A DNA stretch of 64,000 bases, taken from the NCBI GenBank assembly GCA_002328835.1, contig DCWN01000042.1, positions 129,136 to 193,135 on the forward strand. Reading direction: 5' to 3'. This document shows, piece after piece, positions 1-8,013 of this stretch (its first letter is position 1; each line of letters begins with the position of its first letter). The notes beneath the pieces were generated by a model. That model searched no databases, was not told where the DNA came from, and worked only from the letters and a program-made list of their open reading frames with translations. This DNA is from Acidobacteria bacterium UBA2161. GTDB taxonomy: Bacteria; Acidobacteriota; Vicinamibacteria; Vicinamibacterales; UBA823. The translations under genes were made by a program, and so were the position numbers.

Positions 1-1740
1 ATCTGGGACGCGAAGGTGCTCCGGAGCGATCTCGGGTGGACGCTCGAGATCGAGATTCCCTTCCGCACCCTCAACTTCGACCCGAACGGCCTGGCCTGGG
101 GCGTGAACTTCCAACGGACCATCCGCCGGAAGAACGAGGAGAACCTCTGGACCGGCCAGGAGCGGAATCAAGGCCTGCGGCGGATGGCCAACGCCGGACT
201 GCTCTACATCGACATCCAGGGCGAGGGCGTCACGCAGGGGCTGGGCCTCGACGTCAAGCCCTACCTCGCGGGCAGCGGCGAGGAATCGCCGGGCCGTGAT
301 CCGGCCACGCCGCTGACGGGTTCGGCTGATGCCGGCGTCGACCTCTTCTACAACCTGACACCCGGTCTCCGCGCGAACCTGACGATCAACACCGATTTCG
401 CGCAGACCGAAGTCGACCAACGCCTGGTCAATCTGACGCGGTTCCCGCTCTTCTTTCCCGAGAAACGCGACTTCTTCCTCGATGGCGCCACGTTCTTCGA
501 CTTCTACGTTCCCCGCAACCGTCAGAACCCCAACATCGCCGTGCAGCCGTTCTTCAGCCGGCGGATCGGCCTCGACGAGAGCGGCCAGCCACAGAAGATC
601 GACTATGGCACCAAGCTGACTGGGCAGTACGGCCAGCAAGATATCGGCTTTCTCCACGTCCGAACCGGCGAGGAGGACGACGTCATCGGCGAGGACTTCA
701 CCGTCCTCCGCCTCAAGCGGCGCGTCTTGACCCAGTCGTACCTCGGGATGTTCTACAGCCGCCGCGCCGAGCGCGACGCGACGTCGATCACCGAGCAGAC
801 CGCCGGCGCCGACTTCCGACTCGCGACATCGACGTTCCGCGGCTCGAACAACCTGGAGGTCAACGGCTTCCTTCTCTGGAACACCGATCCGACCGACTCG
901 GACCCCGGCGACAATCTCGCCTACGGCGTCCGTCTCGACTATCCGAACGATCGCTGGGTAGCCGGGATGTCGTTCACGGAGGTGCAAGAGGACCACGACC
1001 CAGCCGTCGGCTTCACGCGGCGGACCGCCTTCCGCGCCTACCAGCCCCGCCTGCGGTTCGCGCCTCCGCCCGCCCAGCACGACTGGCTGCGACAGGTGGC
1101 GGTCGGCGTCAACGCGGACCTGCGCACCGACATGGCGAATCAGTCGCTGACGCGACGCATCGACGTCACGCTGCTCAGACTCGAGCTGCACTCGCAGGAC
1201 AATGTCGAGTTGAGCCTCGTTCCGACCTACGAAAGCCTCGAGGACGACTTCGAGATCAGCGACGGCATCATCCTGCCCGCCGGCAGCGAGTACGACTTCA
1301 CGCGGTTCCGGATCTCCGGGAACACCGCTAACCGGCGTGTGCTGTCTGCGCGGACGCGATTCGAAGTGGGGTCGTTCTTCTCGGGCACCCACGAGGAGAT
1401 CGCCGTCTCCCTCGGCATCCGGCCTCGACCCGGCGTCACGCTCAGGCTGGAACACGAGTGGAACGACATCTCGCTCGCCGAAGGAGGTTTTCAGACCCGG
1501 CTGTACCGGATGGTGGCCGATACGCAGTTCAGCCCCTGGATCTACCTGGTGAACAACGTGCAGTTCGATTCGGTCAGCGAGGTGCTCGGATGGCAGTCTC
1601 GGCTACGCTGGATTCTGACACCGGGCAACGATCTCTTCGTCGTCTACACCCAGAACTGCCTCGACGACGAGTTCCTCGATCGCTTCGCCACGCTCGATCG
1701 CCGTTCGGCCGCCAAGTTCGTCTTCACCCACCGGTTCTAG
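1..1740 (+). CDS. DUF5916 outer-membrane beta-barrel protein, 5' end outside the window
   Basis: The frame is open from the first base, so this is the C-terminal 579 residues of a longer protein. The block around bases 385-485 (NTDFAQTEVD, then RFPLFFPEKRDFFL) is the hallmark of the DUF5916 family. These proteins usually carry an N-terminal CBM9-like sugar-binding domain, of which only the end is visible here, followed by a large barrel. The remaining residues alternate polar and hydrophobic positions with many aromatics and end in Phe (FVFTHRF), as expected for an outer-membrane barrel strand read by the BAM machinery. The substrate is unknown; family context suggests surface binding or uptake of oligomers. 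It is convergent with the cupin gene. Confidence 0.85.
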   Translation: MWDAKVLRSDLGWTLEIEIPFRTLNFDPNGLAWGVNFQRTIRRKNEENLWTGQERNQGLRRMANAGLLYIDIQGEGVTQGLGLDVKPYLAGSGEESPGRDPATPLTGSADAGVDLFYNLTPGLRANLTINTDFAQTEVDQRLVNLTRFPLFFPEKRDFFLDGATFFDFYVPRNRQNPNIAVQPFFSRRIGLDESGQPQKIDYGTKLTGQYGQQDIGFLHVRTGEEDDVIGEDFTVLRLKRRVLTQSYLGMFYSRRAERDATSITEQTAGADFRLATSTFRGSNNLEVNGFLLWNTDPTDSDPGDNLAYGVRLDYPNDRWVAGMSFTEVQEDHDPAVGFTRRTAFRAYQPRLRFAPPPAQHDWLRQVAVGVNADLRTDMANQSLTRRIDVTLLRLELHSQDNVELSLVPTYESLEDDFEISDGIILPAGSEYDFTRFRISGNTANRRVLSARTRFEVGSFFSGTHEEIAVSLGIRPRPGVTLRLEHEWNDISLAEGGFQTRLYRMVADTQFSPWIYLVNNVQFDSVSEVLGWQSRLRWILTPGNDLFVVYTQNCLDDEFLDRFATLDRRSAAKFVFTHRF

Positions 1741-1749
1741 CCTTAGATG

Positions 1750-1764
1750 GGGCGCCTTGCGCCC
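1750..1764. other. short GC-rich hairpin in the 258-bp convergent gap
   Basis: GGGCGC and GCGCCC form a perfect 6-bp stem around a 3-nt loop, 10 nt after the DUF5916 stop. There is no following T-run, so it is only a weak candidate for an end-of-transcript structure. Nothing else recognisable was seen between 1765 and 1998. Confidence 0.3.
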
Positions 1765-1998
1765 GACTGGTGCTTGGCGCGAGGCTGGGCGTTGCGATAG
1801 TCGATCCCTTCTGTTGGGAGGCGGCCGCCCGGATTCCCGGCTGCCGAACCGGACTTCATAGACGCTCGACCGGCCTATCGATGGCGCACACCGTGTGCGG
1901 ACAGCAATTCGCTTGCTCGCCGGCCGCCGACGGGATCGACGGCGCAATGCCCAGTCACGCGCCGGTGAAGAGGCACCGACGAGGTACGCTGCCTCCTG

Positions 1999-2388
1999 CT
2001 ACGTCCGGCGGTACTCGCGGTCCGTGACCTGCTCGAGCCAGGTCGTCGTCGCCCCGATGTTGATCGCCAGATGCGTCATGGCCGCCTGCGGGCCCGCGCC
2101 GTGCCAGTGCTTCTCGCCCGGCTGAATGCTAGCCAACCCGCCGGCCGGAATGTCCTGCCGCGACTGCCCTTCCTTCTGAAGCCAGCAGGTGCCTTCCAGG
2201 ACGATCAGCAACTGCACACCGCTGTGCGTATGCCACGCCGTGCGGGCCCCCGCCTGAAACGCCACACGATAGGCATTGACGTCGGCCTCGCCGGCCACCC
2301 CGCGCATCGCCGTCATCCGGGCTCGTCCGGTGAAGTGCCTCGGGTCGGCTTCCTCGTCGGCAAGGTGCTCCGGAACGAATACCTGCAT
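1999..2388 (-). CDS. Cupin-domain protein
   Basis: A 129-residue single-domain cupin. Motif 1 is seen at residues 48-66 (AWHTHSG, His53 and His55, Glu65 in VLEG) and motif 2 at 89-97 (QPGEKHWHG). These give the usual His/His/Glu/His metal site. The start ATG at 2388 is preceded by GAGGAG at good spacing; the open frame continues upstream but that part is Arg-rich and not cupin-like. No signal peptide is visible, so it is probably cytoplasmic. The enzyme activity cannot be assigned from the fold. A terminator lies between it and the asparaginase pair, so it is probably transcribed separately. Confidence 0.85.
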   Translation of the reverse strand: MQVFVPEHLADEEADPRHFTGRARMTAMRGVAGEADVNAYRVAFQAGARTAWHTHSGVQLLIVLEGTCWLQKEGQSRQDIPAGGLASIQPGEKHWHGAGPQAAMTHLAINIGATTTWLEQVTDREYRRT

Positions 2389-2403
2389 CGTCTCCTCACG
2401 AAC

Positions 2404-2439
2404 GAAAAACGGGCGACGCGCGCAGAGCGCATCGCCCGT
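2404..2439 (-). terminator. Rho-independent terminator of the asparaginase pair
   Basis: Read on the minus strand, ACGGGCGA (2439-2432) pairs perfectly with TCGCCCGT (2416-2409) and is followed at once by a T-run (TTTTTCG). The loop holds a further GCGC inverted repeat. It sits about 50 nt past the stop of the gene at 2492-3619 and just before the cupin start. Confidence 0.8.
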
Positions 2440-2491
2440 CCATGGACTGTGGGCCGACTCGGACTCGACGTCGCCCCTGGCCTTCCTCGCC

Positions 2492-3619
2492 TCAGTCGGT
2501 CGCCGAGTTCGCCAGCAGCGGCTCGAGCGGCACCAGTTCCGCACCGTTCTCGGTACAGACTGCGTAGCGGCTCCGTTCGTTCGCGTACATCGCCACGCCG
2601 GCGTACTCGCCCTTGGCATTCAGCACGTAGAAGCTGATGCCAAACGCCGGTTCTCCCCGGCTGTTCAGAAGACGCGCCTCGACAGTGTTCTCCTTGATCC
2701 GCTTCAGCCCTTCGAGACCGGCGTCCTTCGGGCTCATGCCGCGACGGAGGTTCTCGACGATGAGGTAGGACGTGAGGTTGAACAGGTTCGCCTCGCCGCG
2801 GCCCGTCGAACCGGCGGCCCCGTACGTCCCGTCGACGTACAGTCCCGCGCCCAGAATCGGCGAGTCGCCGACCCGCCCCGGGATCTTCCAGGCCAGCCCA
2901 CTCGTCGTCGTCACACCGCAGATCTCACCGCGCGAGTTGATGCCGTCGCAGTTGATCGTGCCGAAGAAGTCGTGCTCCGAGATCAAGCCATCGGCCATCA
3001 TGCCGAGGCCAGCTTCGTAGCCCGCCCACGCCCGCTGCTTCGGATCGAGATAGTGTCCCGGATCGATCCGCCGCTTCCACTCCAGCCACCGCTCGCGCGA
3101 CCGCTCACTGTTCAGATCGTCGTGCACGGTGAAGCCCATGTTGCGGGCAAAGTCCGTGGCATCGCGGCCCGCGAGCAAATGGTGATCCGTGTACTGCATC
3201 ACGGCATGCGCGACGAGCGACGGGGTCTTGACGCCTTCGATCGCCGCCACGCCGCCCGCTCGCCGCGTCGGCCCGTGCATACAGCACGAATCGAGCTGCA
3301 CGGTGCCGTCCGCATTTGGGGATCCACCGAATCCAACCCCACCGTCCGACGGGTCCAGTTCGTTGAGGTTGACGCCCGCAATCAGCGACTCCAGCACGTC
3401 GGTGCCCTCGGTCATCATGCGGAACGCCGTCTCGACACACGTCTCGGAGCCGCCGTTGCGGATTCGATGGCCGTTGCCCGAGGCAATGACCACGGGGCTG
3501 ACCCCTGAGGTCTGCACCGCCGGGGCCCGGCCGAGCACGCGCCGGGGCGAGCCGGCCGCGAGGCCCGTGACGGCCGCGCCCGTCAGCATGAAGTCGCGTC
3601 GATTGATCCTCGTTCTCAT
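2492..3619 (-). CDS. Tat-exported N4-(beta-N-acetylglucosaminyl)-L-asparaginase, copy 1
   Basis: A 375-residue member of the Ntn-hydrolase family T2 (glycosylasparaginase/isoaspartyl peptidase), which cleaves the GlcNAc-Asn bond left after N-glycan breakdown or related beta-aspartyl amides. Residues 6-30 form a Tat signal (NRRDF, then a hydrophobic stretch). The predicted autoproteolysis point is Gly220-Thr221 (FFGTIN), Thr221 being the nucleophile. The substrate-binding block GRVGDSPILGAG follows at 248-259, then STGRGE. Human and Flavobacterium enzymes have Asp-Thr at the cut site, while the E. coli EcAIII enzyme has Gly-Thr, so the pair here is acceptable. It lies 36 bp downstream of a close paralogue and was probably made by tandem duplication. 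Confidence 0.88.
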   Translation of the reverse strand: MRTRINRRDFMLTGAAVTGLAAGSPRRVLGRAPAVQTSGVSPVVIASGNGHRIRNGGSETCVETAFRMMTEGTDVLESLIAGVNLNELDPSDGGVGFGGSPNADGTVQLDSCCMHGPTRRAGGVAAIEGVKTPSLVAHAVMQYTDHHLLAGRDATDFARNMGFTVHDDLNSERSRERWLEWKRRIDPGHYLDPKQRAWAGYEAGLGMMADGLISEHDFFGTINCDGINSRGEICGVTTTSGLAWKIPGRVGDSPILGAGLYVDGTYGAAGSTGRGEANLFNLTSYLIVENLRRGMSPKDAGLEGLKRIKENTVEARLLNSRGEPAFGISFYVLNAKGEYAGVAMYANERSRYAVCTENGAELVPLEPLLANSATD

Positions 3620-3655
3620 GGCGTCTCCTCCCCCATCGGCCCGGCGCCGGCCGGT

Positions 3656-4774
3656 CTACGCATTCGGCCGTTGAAGCAATCCGTCCAGCGGCACCAACTC
3701 AGCGCCGTTCTCGGTGCACACGGCGAACCGGCCGCGCTCGCTCGCATACATCGACACGCCGGCGTATTCGCCTTTGGCGTTGATGATGTAGAAGTTGACA
3801 CCAAAGGCGGGATTGCCCTCTTCGTTCAGCAACCGTTGCTCCACCGTGTTCTCCTGAATCCGCTTGAGGCCTTCCATGCCGGCATCCTTCGGGCTCATGC
3901 CGCGCCGAAGGTTCTCGACGATCAGGAACGACGCCAGGCTGTACAGGTTCGCCTCGCCGCGGCCCGTCGAGCCGGCTGCACCGTAGGTCCCGTCGACGTA
4001 GAGCCCGGCACCGAGAATCGGCGAGTCACCAACGCGGCCCGGAATCTTCCACGACAGCCCGCTCGTCGTCGTGACGCCGCAGACGTCGCCTTGCGCATTG
4101 ACGCCGTTGCAGTTGATGGTGCCCCAGAACTCGTCCTCGGGGATGATGCCCTCGGCCACCATGGCGAGGCCGGCCTGCAGGCCAGCCTGGATCCGCTCCT
4201 CCGGCGTCAGATAGTGCCCTGGGTCGGTCCGCCGCTTCCACTCGAGATACTGACGCCTCGAGTTCTCAGTGTTCAGATCGGCTTCGATCTCAAAACCGAG
4301 GTTCCGGGCGAAGGCCTGCGCCCCATCGCCAACGAGCAGGTGATGATCCGTGTGGTCCATCACCGCCTTGGCCACGAGCGACGGAGCCCGAACGCCCTCG
4401 ATCGCTCCCACTCCACCGGCCTGGCGCTTCGGGCCGTGCATGCAGCACGAGTCCAACTGCACGACCCCGTCGGCATTCGGACGTCCGCCGTAACCGACGC
4501 TCGCGTCCTCCGGGTCTAGTTCGACGATGTTCACGCCGGCCACGAGCGAATCGAGTACGTCTTCGCCTGACGTCATCATCCGGAACGCCACCTCGACACA
4601 GGTCTCATTGTTGGCGTTCCTCGACCGGTGTCCGTTACCCGAGGCCACGACCACGGGTCGCGCACTCGACATCTGCGACGCCGCCGCGCGCCCGAACGCC
4701 GGCCGGGTCGCCGCTAGGCCGGCAGCCGCCGCACCCGTCAGCACGAAATCTCGACGATTCAGTTGCTTGGCCAT
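3656..4774 (-). CDS. Tat-exported N4-(beta-N-acetylglucosaminyl)-L-asparaginase, copy 2
   Basis: A 372-residue paralogue of the downstream gene, alike over nearly its whole length, including the Cys pair and HGP block (DSCCMHGP), the WKRR.DPGHYL segment and the C-terminal CTENGAELVPL. The Tat signal is NRRDFVLTG at residues 6-14. The processing site is Gly218-Thr219 (FWGTIN). AGGAGG sits upstream of the ATG at 4774. It is the first gene of a two-gene transcript that ends at the terminator at 2404-2439. Main differences between the copies are in the signal peptide and residues 150-215, the part just before the cut site. Substrate specificity could therefore differ between copies. Confidence 0.88.
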   Translation of the reverse strand: MAKQLNRRDFVLTGAAAAGLAATRPAFGRAAASQMSSARPVVVASGNGHRSRNANNETCVEVAFRMMTSGEDVLDSLVAGVNIVELDPEDASVGYGGRPNADGVVQLDSCCMHGPKRQAGGVGAIEGVRAPSLVAKAVMDHTDHHLLVGDGAQAFARNLGFEIEADLNTENSRRQYLEWKRRTDPGHYLTPEERIQAGLQAGLAMVAEGIIPEDEFWGTINCNGVNAQGDVCGVTTTSGLSWKIPGRVGDSPILGAGLYVDGTYGAAGSTGRGEANLYSLASFLIVENLRRGMSPKDAGMEGLKRIQENTVEQRLLNEEGNPAFGVNFYIINAKGEYAGVSMYASERGRFAVCTENGAELVPLDGLLQRPNA

Positions 4775-5062
4775 TCGGTGTCTTCCTCCTGCGGAGCGCT
4801 TCCCATCACCGACCGGAAGAGTTCCATCCGGCTCCCCACCAAGTCGCCGATTGTGGCCGAGCCCTCAAGAGTTGTCAATTTCTCAGCAGGTTCCAGCGTC
4901 TGCCGTCTCAGCCCGGCGATCCGCTGGTGTATAATTTCGAACCGATATTCATTCGTTATGACGTTGGCTGCAGCCGAATCCTCCGCCTGTCGGGAGGCAT
5001 TCGACCGATGGCGCTGTGAGGGATGCCGAGCGGCCCCGCCGACGCTGGCGCCGAGACACGAC

Positions 5063-5355
5063 GTGTCCCGAACGATCGCGCCCCGTGTCGCGCTGCTTCT
5101 CGCCATCACCGTCGACGCGCTCGCCGTTCAGATCGAAGCGGCGGCCGAGGATGGCCGACGGCGGCCAGTCATTCGACTGGCCAGCGCCAGGCCTGAGTGG
5201 CGCACACGATACTGGCTGACCGAGCCGATGCGCCTACCCCGGGGCACCGTGCTGGAAGTGACGGCCATCCTCGACTCCGCGGTCTCGACGACCGAGACGC
5301 GGTGCGCTTCACGGTCGACCTCGTTGGCACCGCGGCCGACGTCCCGCCGAACTGA
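5063..5355 (+). pseudogene. Decayed gene fragment with one frameshift
   Basis: The 616-bp gap before the subtilase holds a coding-like stretch but no intact gene. One frame gives LAVQIEAAAEDGRRR, then YWLTEPMRLPRGTVLEVTA, to about 5278. Coding character then moves to the next frame (DDRDAVRFTVDLVG), ending with a stop at 5353-5355. The pattern of W...Y-x-x-x-EP-x-x-LP-x-GT resembles the C-terminal strands of copper monooxygenase-like or cytochrome-linked secreted domains, but the match is loose. It looks like the tail of a gene lost by deletion and frameshift. No convincing start or signal was found; the rest of the gap (4775-5062) shows nothing else. Confidence 0.35.
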
Positions 5356-5390
5356 GCCGGACGCTCCGCTCCGCGAGAAAAGCTCCTGAC

Positions 5391-7085
5391 ATGCGTCGCC
5401 GGCTCATCGTTGCCGCCCTCGCCGCTCTCTGCTTCTTCCCGGCATCGCAGGCAACGGTCGGTCAGCAGCCCGACCTTCCGAGCACGACAAAACCGGCCTA
5501 CACGAAGGTCGAGTCGCAGCTGAGCGACCTGGCGCAGCGGGCAATTCAAGACGGCGTCCTGGCCTCGGCCCAGCTGGCGGCCGGCGCCCCGGCCTCCCTG
5601 AACGGCCAGGTCGCCGTGACGATCCATCACCGGAACGCGCCGGCGGCGATCGCGCGCGCCGTCGAACAGCGCGCCGGCGTCGTCGCCAACGTCGAGGCCG
5701 ATCTCGTCGAGGCCTACGTCGACCTGCTCGACGTGCCCGACCTCAGTGAGCACCCGCTGGTCGAACGGGTCACCCTGATCCGCCCGCCCAAGCCTCTCGG
5801 CAGTCCGCGCAGACGTTCCAGGGCCGTTGGTTTCGGCAACATCGTCAGTGAAGGTGTCATCCGACACAACGCGCGGGCGTACCACAACGCAGACATGACC
5901 GGGCAGGGTGTCAAGGTTGGCGTGATCGATGTCGGCTTCGAAGGCATACGCACCGCCCAGGCGAACGGCGAACTCCCGGGTCAGATCCGCCGCCGCTGCT
6001 ATACGCGGGTTGGCCGGTTCAACCAGCGCCTGGCGGCGTGCGAAGCGGATACCGCGCACGGAACAGCCGTCGCCGAGGCGCTACTCGACATCGCGCCGGG
6101 CGTCACCTTGTACGTGGCCAATCCCGTCTCCCTCACCGACCTCCAGCGGACCGTGCGCTGGATGGCCAACCGGGGCGTCAAGGTCGTCAATTACTCGGTT
6201 AGCCACGCCTGGTCCGGTCCTGGGGATGGAACGTCCAGGTTTTCGAACAGCGCCCTGAAGACGGTGGCCGACGCCGTCCAGCGCGGTATCCTCTGGGTCA
6301 ATGCGGCCGGCAACGAGGGTCGATCCACCTGGTCGGGCGCCTATCGCGACCGGGACAACGACGGCGTGCTCGAGTTCAATAACAACCGACTCGAGCGGAA
6401 CCGCGTCCGACTTGCGCGCGGCGAATCCGTCATCATCCTCTTGCGCTGGGATGACACCTGGGGCGGCGCCGCCACCGACCTGGACCTCTATCTGCGAACC
6501 GGATCGGGAACCCTCGTCGCCCGTTCGGTCGACGGGCAGAACGGCGCCAGCAGCGACGATCCGATCGAGGGCTTCAGCTTCACCGCTCCCCGGGCAATCG
6601 GCGGCGCAGCGGCCACGCTCACAAGGTATTTTGTCCGAGTCGAACACTTCGCTGGCCCGGCGCCCGCCTGGTGGCAGGTACAGGCGTTCACCAGCCAGAT
6701 ACTCCAGCGACGTCAGGCCGGCCGGAGCGTCGGTGAACCGGCCGACAGCGCCGACCCGGGCGTACTCGCGGTAGGCGCCTCGAATCAACTCCGGGCCGCG
6801 GCGCTCGAGCGGTTCAGCAGCCGCGGACCGACGCGCGACGACCGCGTCAAACCGGACATCGTCGGCGTGGACAATGCCGACTCGGACGTCTGGGGCCCCT
6901 GGTTCGGCACCAGCCAAGCGTCGCCACACGTCGCAGGTCTGGCGGCGTTGCTACTCCAGACCAACCCCACGATGACCCCTGTTCAACTGTCCGACAGCCT
7001 GAAGGAGTCGGCGAGGCGCCGCGGGAGCCCGCGACCGAACAACACGTGGGGTTACGGCTTGGCGTGGCTCAGGACGCCGCGATGA
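5391..7085 (+). CDS. Secreted subtilisin-like serine protease (family S8)
   Basis: A 564-residue preproprotease. Residues 1-25 form a Sec signal peptide; about 30-140 form an N-terminal pro-region with no catalytic motif. The catalytic domain has Asp180 (GVIDVGF), His223 (AHGTAVAE), oxyanion Asn308 (AAGNEG) and Ser508 (FGTSQASPHVAG). An insert at about 320-430 between Asn and Ser is rich in beta-strands and Asp (RDRDNDG) and resembles the PPC/jelly-roll inserts of some subtilases; the Asp cluster could bind calcium. It ends soon after the Ser helix, so there is no C-terminal accessory domain. Its stop overlaps the ATG of the next gene (ATGA), suggesting coupled translation. Confidence 0.9.
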   Translation: MRRRLIVAALAALCFFPASQATVGQQPDLPSTTKPAYTKVESQLSDLAQRAIQDGVLASAQLAAGAPASLNGQVAVTIHHRNAPAAIARAVEQRAGVVANVEADLVEAYVDLLDVPDLSEHPLVERVTLIRPPKPLGSPRRRSRAVGFGNIVSEGVIRHNARAYHNADMTGQGVKVGVIDVGFEGIRTAQANGELPGQIRRRCYTRVGRFNQRLAACEADTAHGTAVAEALLDIAPGVTLYVANPVSLTDLQRTVRWMANRGVKVVNYSVSHAWSGPGDGTSRFSNSALKTVADAVQRGILWVNAAGNEGRSTWSGAYRDRDNDGVLEFNNNRLERNRVRLARGESVIILLRWDDTWGGAATDLDLYLRTGSGTLVARSVDGQNGASSDDPIEGFSFTAPRAIGGAAATLTRYFVRVEHFAGPAPAWWQVQAFTSQILQRRQAGRSVGEPADSADPGVLAVGASNQLRAAALERFSSRGPTRDDRVKPDIVGVDNADSDVWGPWFGTSQASPHVAGLAALLLQTNPTMTPVQLSDSLKESARRRGSPRPNNTWGYGLAWLRTPR

Positions 7086-7645
7086 CTCTGGGGCGCAGTC
7101 GAGGAGCGACCGCGACGCTCTGCCTCGTCTGGCTTGCCGCCTGGCAGCTACAGGCCCAAGTCCCCAACTCGCGCAAGCCCACGTATCCCAAGCTCGAGTC
7201 CCAGTTGAGCGACCTCGTCAAACGCGCCGTCACCTCGCCGGACGAGGCCGACGACCTCGCTGCCGACGCCCCGCTCTCGGAGAACGGTGCCGTCGCCGTC
7301 GCGATCCACCTCTCCACCACCGCCGCCGATCCCCAGGCCGCGGTCCTGGCGTATCTTGCCGACCAGCAGATCGTCCCCTCGAACGTCGCCGAGACTCTGA
7401 TCGAGGCCTACGTCCCGCTGCTCGCGCTTCCCGACCTCGCCGACGGCGACACTGTGGCGCGCGTCAGGCTCATCCGCCCGCCGATTCCCCACCGCGGTGA
7501 GTCGACGCCCGGGCCCGTCACGTTCCGTCACTCTTCCACGTCAATGCCCTCACCGTCGTCGACAGTCCGATCGTCCGGTGCGGGCACGCCGTTCGTGACC
7601 CAGGCATCGACGAGATCCAGCGCATCCTGCACCGCGCGTACGTAG
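7082..7645 (+). CDS. Stand-alone copy of the subtilase N-terminal pro-region, tail uncertain
   Basis: It begins at an ATGA overlap with the subtilase stop. After a signal peptide (residues 1-25) the protein repeats the protease pro-region: KLESQLSDL against KVESQLSDL, VAVAIHL against VAVTIHH, LIEAYVPLLALPDL against LVEAYVDLLDVPDL, and RLIRPP against TLIRPP. Similarity stops at about residue 134 (base 7485), where the protease would continue to its catalytic domain. The remaining residues are Ser/Thr-rich and lie opposite the end of the minus-strand gene at 7528, so the true 3' end may be lost. It could be a leftover of a tandem protease duplication, or a working stand-alone propeptide acting as chaperone or inhibitor. 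Confidence 0.55.
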   Translation: MTLGRSRGATATLCLVWLAAWQLQAQVPNSRKPTYPKLESQLSDLVKRAVTSPDEADDLAADAPLSENGAVAVAIHLSTTAADPQAAVLAYLADQQIVPSNVAETLIEAYVPLLALPDLADGDTVARVRLIRPPIPHRGESTPGPVTFRHSSTSMPSPSSTVRSSGAGTPFVTQASTRSSASCTART

Positions 7646-8013
7646 GAGCCGAACTCGCCCGCCGCGTGCTGCGCGTCGGCATCGATGCCCATGCGCGACA
7701 TCCGGTAGCGGAAGCCCTCGAGCGCGTCGTCTTCCCTGGAGATGTGCCACGCGCGCTCGAGCCCCGAGACCGAGGAGGACGACCCGATGAACGGCCAGAG
7801 CGGCCTCGCCGCGATCGGCGTGCCCGCCCCTTCCGCGGCGTACGACTGAACCGTGGGGTCGTCGTCGCCGATCGCCGGATGTTCTCGCGGATCGATCGCC
7901 GGCCACAACGCGACCCGCCGGGCGAGCCGTTCGAGCCCGACCGCCGCATCGCCAGCCGCACCCGCGATGATGACGACCCCGGCACACACCGTCCGACGAA
8001 TCGTTTCGACCAT
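7528..8013 (-). CDS. Small protein of unknown function, coupled to the upstream kinase
   Basis: A 161-residue protein starting at ATG 8013, which overlaps the TGA of the upstream gene (TGATG) and has GGAGGAA at good spacing. The N-terminus (METIRRTVCAGVVIIAGAA-like) is hydrophobic and may be a signal anchor; the rest is acidic and soluble, ending in GEGIDVEE. No family was recognised. Tight coupling to the kinase suggests a shared role. Its last 118 bases lie opposite the questionable tail of the subtilase-prodomain copy. Confidence 0.6.
   Translation of the reverse strand: MVETIRRTVCAGVVIIAGAAGDAAVGLERLARRVALWPAIDPREHPAIGDDDPTVQSYAAEGAGTPIAARPLWPFIGSSSSVSGLERAWHISREDDALEGFRYRMSRMGIDADAQHAAGEFGSYVRAVQDALDLVDAWVTNGVPAPDDRTVDDGEGIDVEE

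Noticed and set aside
1750..1764. Hairpin as a true terminator of the DUF5916 gene
   Set aside because: No T-run on either side; kept only as a structure.
2389..2619. N-terminal extension of the cupin
   Set aside because: The extension crosses a strong terminator and the asparaginase 3' end; the internal ATG at 2388 has a clear ribosome site.
4930..4935. TATAAT upstream of the decayed gene
   Set aside because: No -35 at usable distance on either strand and no intact gene follows on the plus strand.
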